6,270 nucleotides of DNA from an uncultured Sutterella sp. (GTDB lineage Bacteria; Pseudomonadota; Gammaproteobacteria; Burkholderiales; Burkholderiaceae_F), in contig CAJMEC010000069.1 of NCBI GenBank assembly GCA_905212345.1, positions 1-6,270 on the forward strand, in the 5' to 3' direction. The stretch's first letter is position 1; the number at the start of each line of letters is the position of its first letter. The position numbers and the translations under genes were made by a program. The notes under the pieces were generated by a model. That model did no database searches. It was not told where the DNA came from and saw nothing but the letters and a program-made list of their open reading frames with translations. Below are positions 6,145-6,270 of this stretch, piece by piece.

Positions 6145-6173
6145 ATCGTAATAGGAATTATTATCAATAGCAA
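6145..6173 (-). promoter_or_regulatory. Possible feo operon promoter
   Basis: On the minus strand TTGCTA (6168-6173) and TACGAT (6145-6150) are separated by exactly 17 bases. Each matches its consensus at only four of six positions, so the call is weak. It would give a leader of about 40 bases. An alternative -10, GATAAT, lies nearby within the Fur-like site. Confidence 0.35.
6153..6171 (-). promoter_or_regulatory. Candidate Fur box upstream of the feo operon
   Basis: The minus-strand sequence GCTATTGATAATAATTCCT matches the 19-base Fur consensus (GATAATGATAATCATTATC) at 13 positions, and an overlapping register starting at its GATAAT matches at 12. It lies between the proposed -35 and -10, where bound Fe2+-Fur would block RNA polymerase. 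Fur repression of feo genes is well established in proteobacteria; the site itself is inferred from sequence only. Confidence 0.5.
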
Positions 6174-6270
6174 GTACTAAAATAGAAATTTTTTACCATC
6201 TGTCATTTAGCTTACAAGATGGAAATTATTTAAATTTTCATAAAAATCAATAAGATAATTTATTTAAAAA

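Noticed and set aside
6155..6168. FNR-type site (TTGAT half-site on the minus strand)
   Set aside because: Only one half matches TTGAT-N4-ATCAA; the second half is absent.

Overview
The window is a stretch of bacterial chromosome of moderate GC content (somewhat below 50% by eye). The gene content fits a Gram-negative proteobacterium: a FeoB of the E. coli/Pseudomonas kind, small FeoA proteins, a type A (ancestral) RNase P RNA, and a PuuD-like class I glutamine amidotransferase. A gut-type Burkholderiales or Gammaproteobacterium is plausible, but the sequence alone does not settle the genus.

Left part (1-2648): a peptidase C26/PuuD-like amidotransferase gene reads leftward (238-975) and a sodium:solute symporter gene reads rightward (1245-2648), with a 269-base divergent gap between them. 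The pair may import and cleave a gamma-glutamyl or amine compound, but this rests only on adjacency. Downstream of the amidotransferase, bases 1-237 hold no convincing gene. They contain a run of hairpins ending in a good leftward intrinsic terminator (21-43), so this could be a structured 3' UTR or a small RNA.

Middle (2649-3248): the RNase P RNA gene rnpB (about 2655-2965) starts six bases after the symporter stop codon. Its best promoter lies inside the last codons of the symporter. The RNA keeps all the universal blocks, but its specificity domain is very short and appears to lack the P13 and P14 stems. It is followed by about 155 bases of trailer and then three closely packed intrinsic terminators, alternating + / - / +, that separate rnpB from the convergent feo operon.

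Right part (3249-6270): a leftward ferrous iron uptake operon with the order feoA-like, feoA, feoB. Gaps of 13 and 17 bases and well-placed ribosome binding sites show co-transcription. A candidate Fur box overlaps a possible promoter upstream (6145-6173), consistent with iron repression. No feoC is present. FeoB would carry Fe2+ across the inner membrane, with the two small SH3-like FeoA proteins as cytoplasmic partners.

No tRNA, insertion sequence, CRISPR array or phage gene was seen. The most interesting items are the reduced RNase P RNA with its embedded promoter, the hairpin cluster at the left edge, and the duplicated, diverged FeoA.
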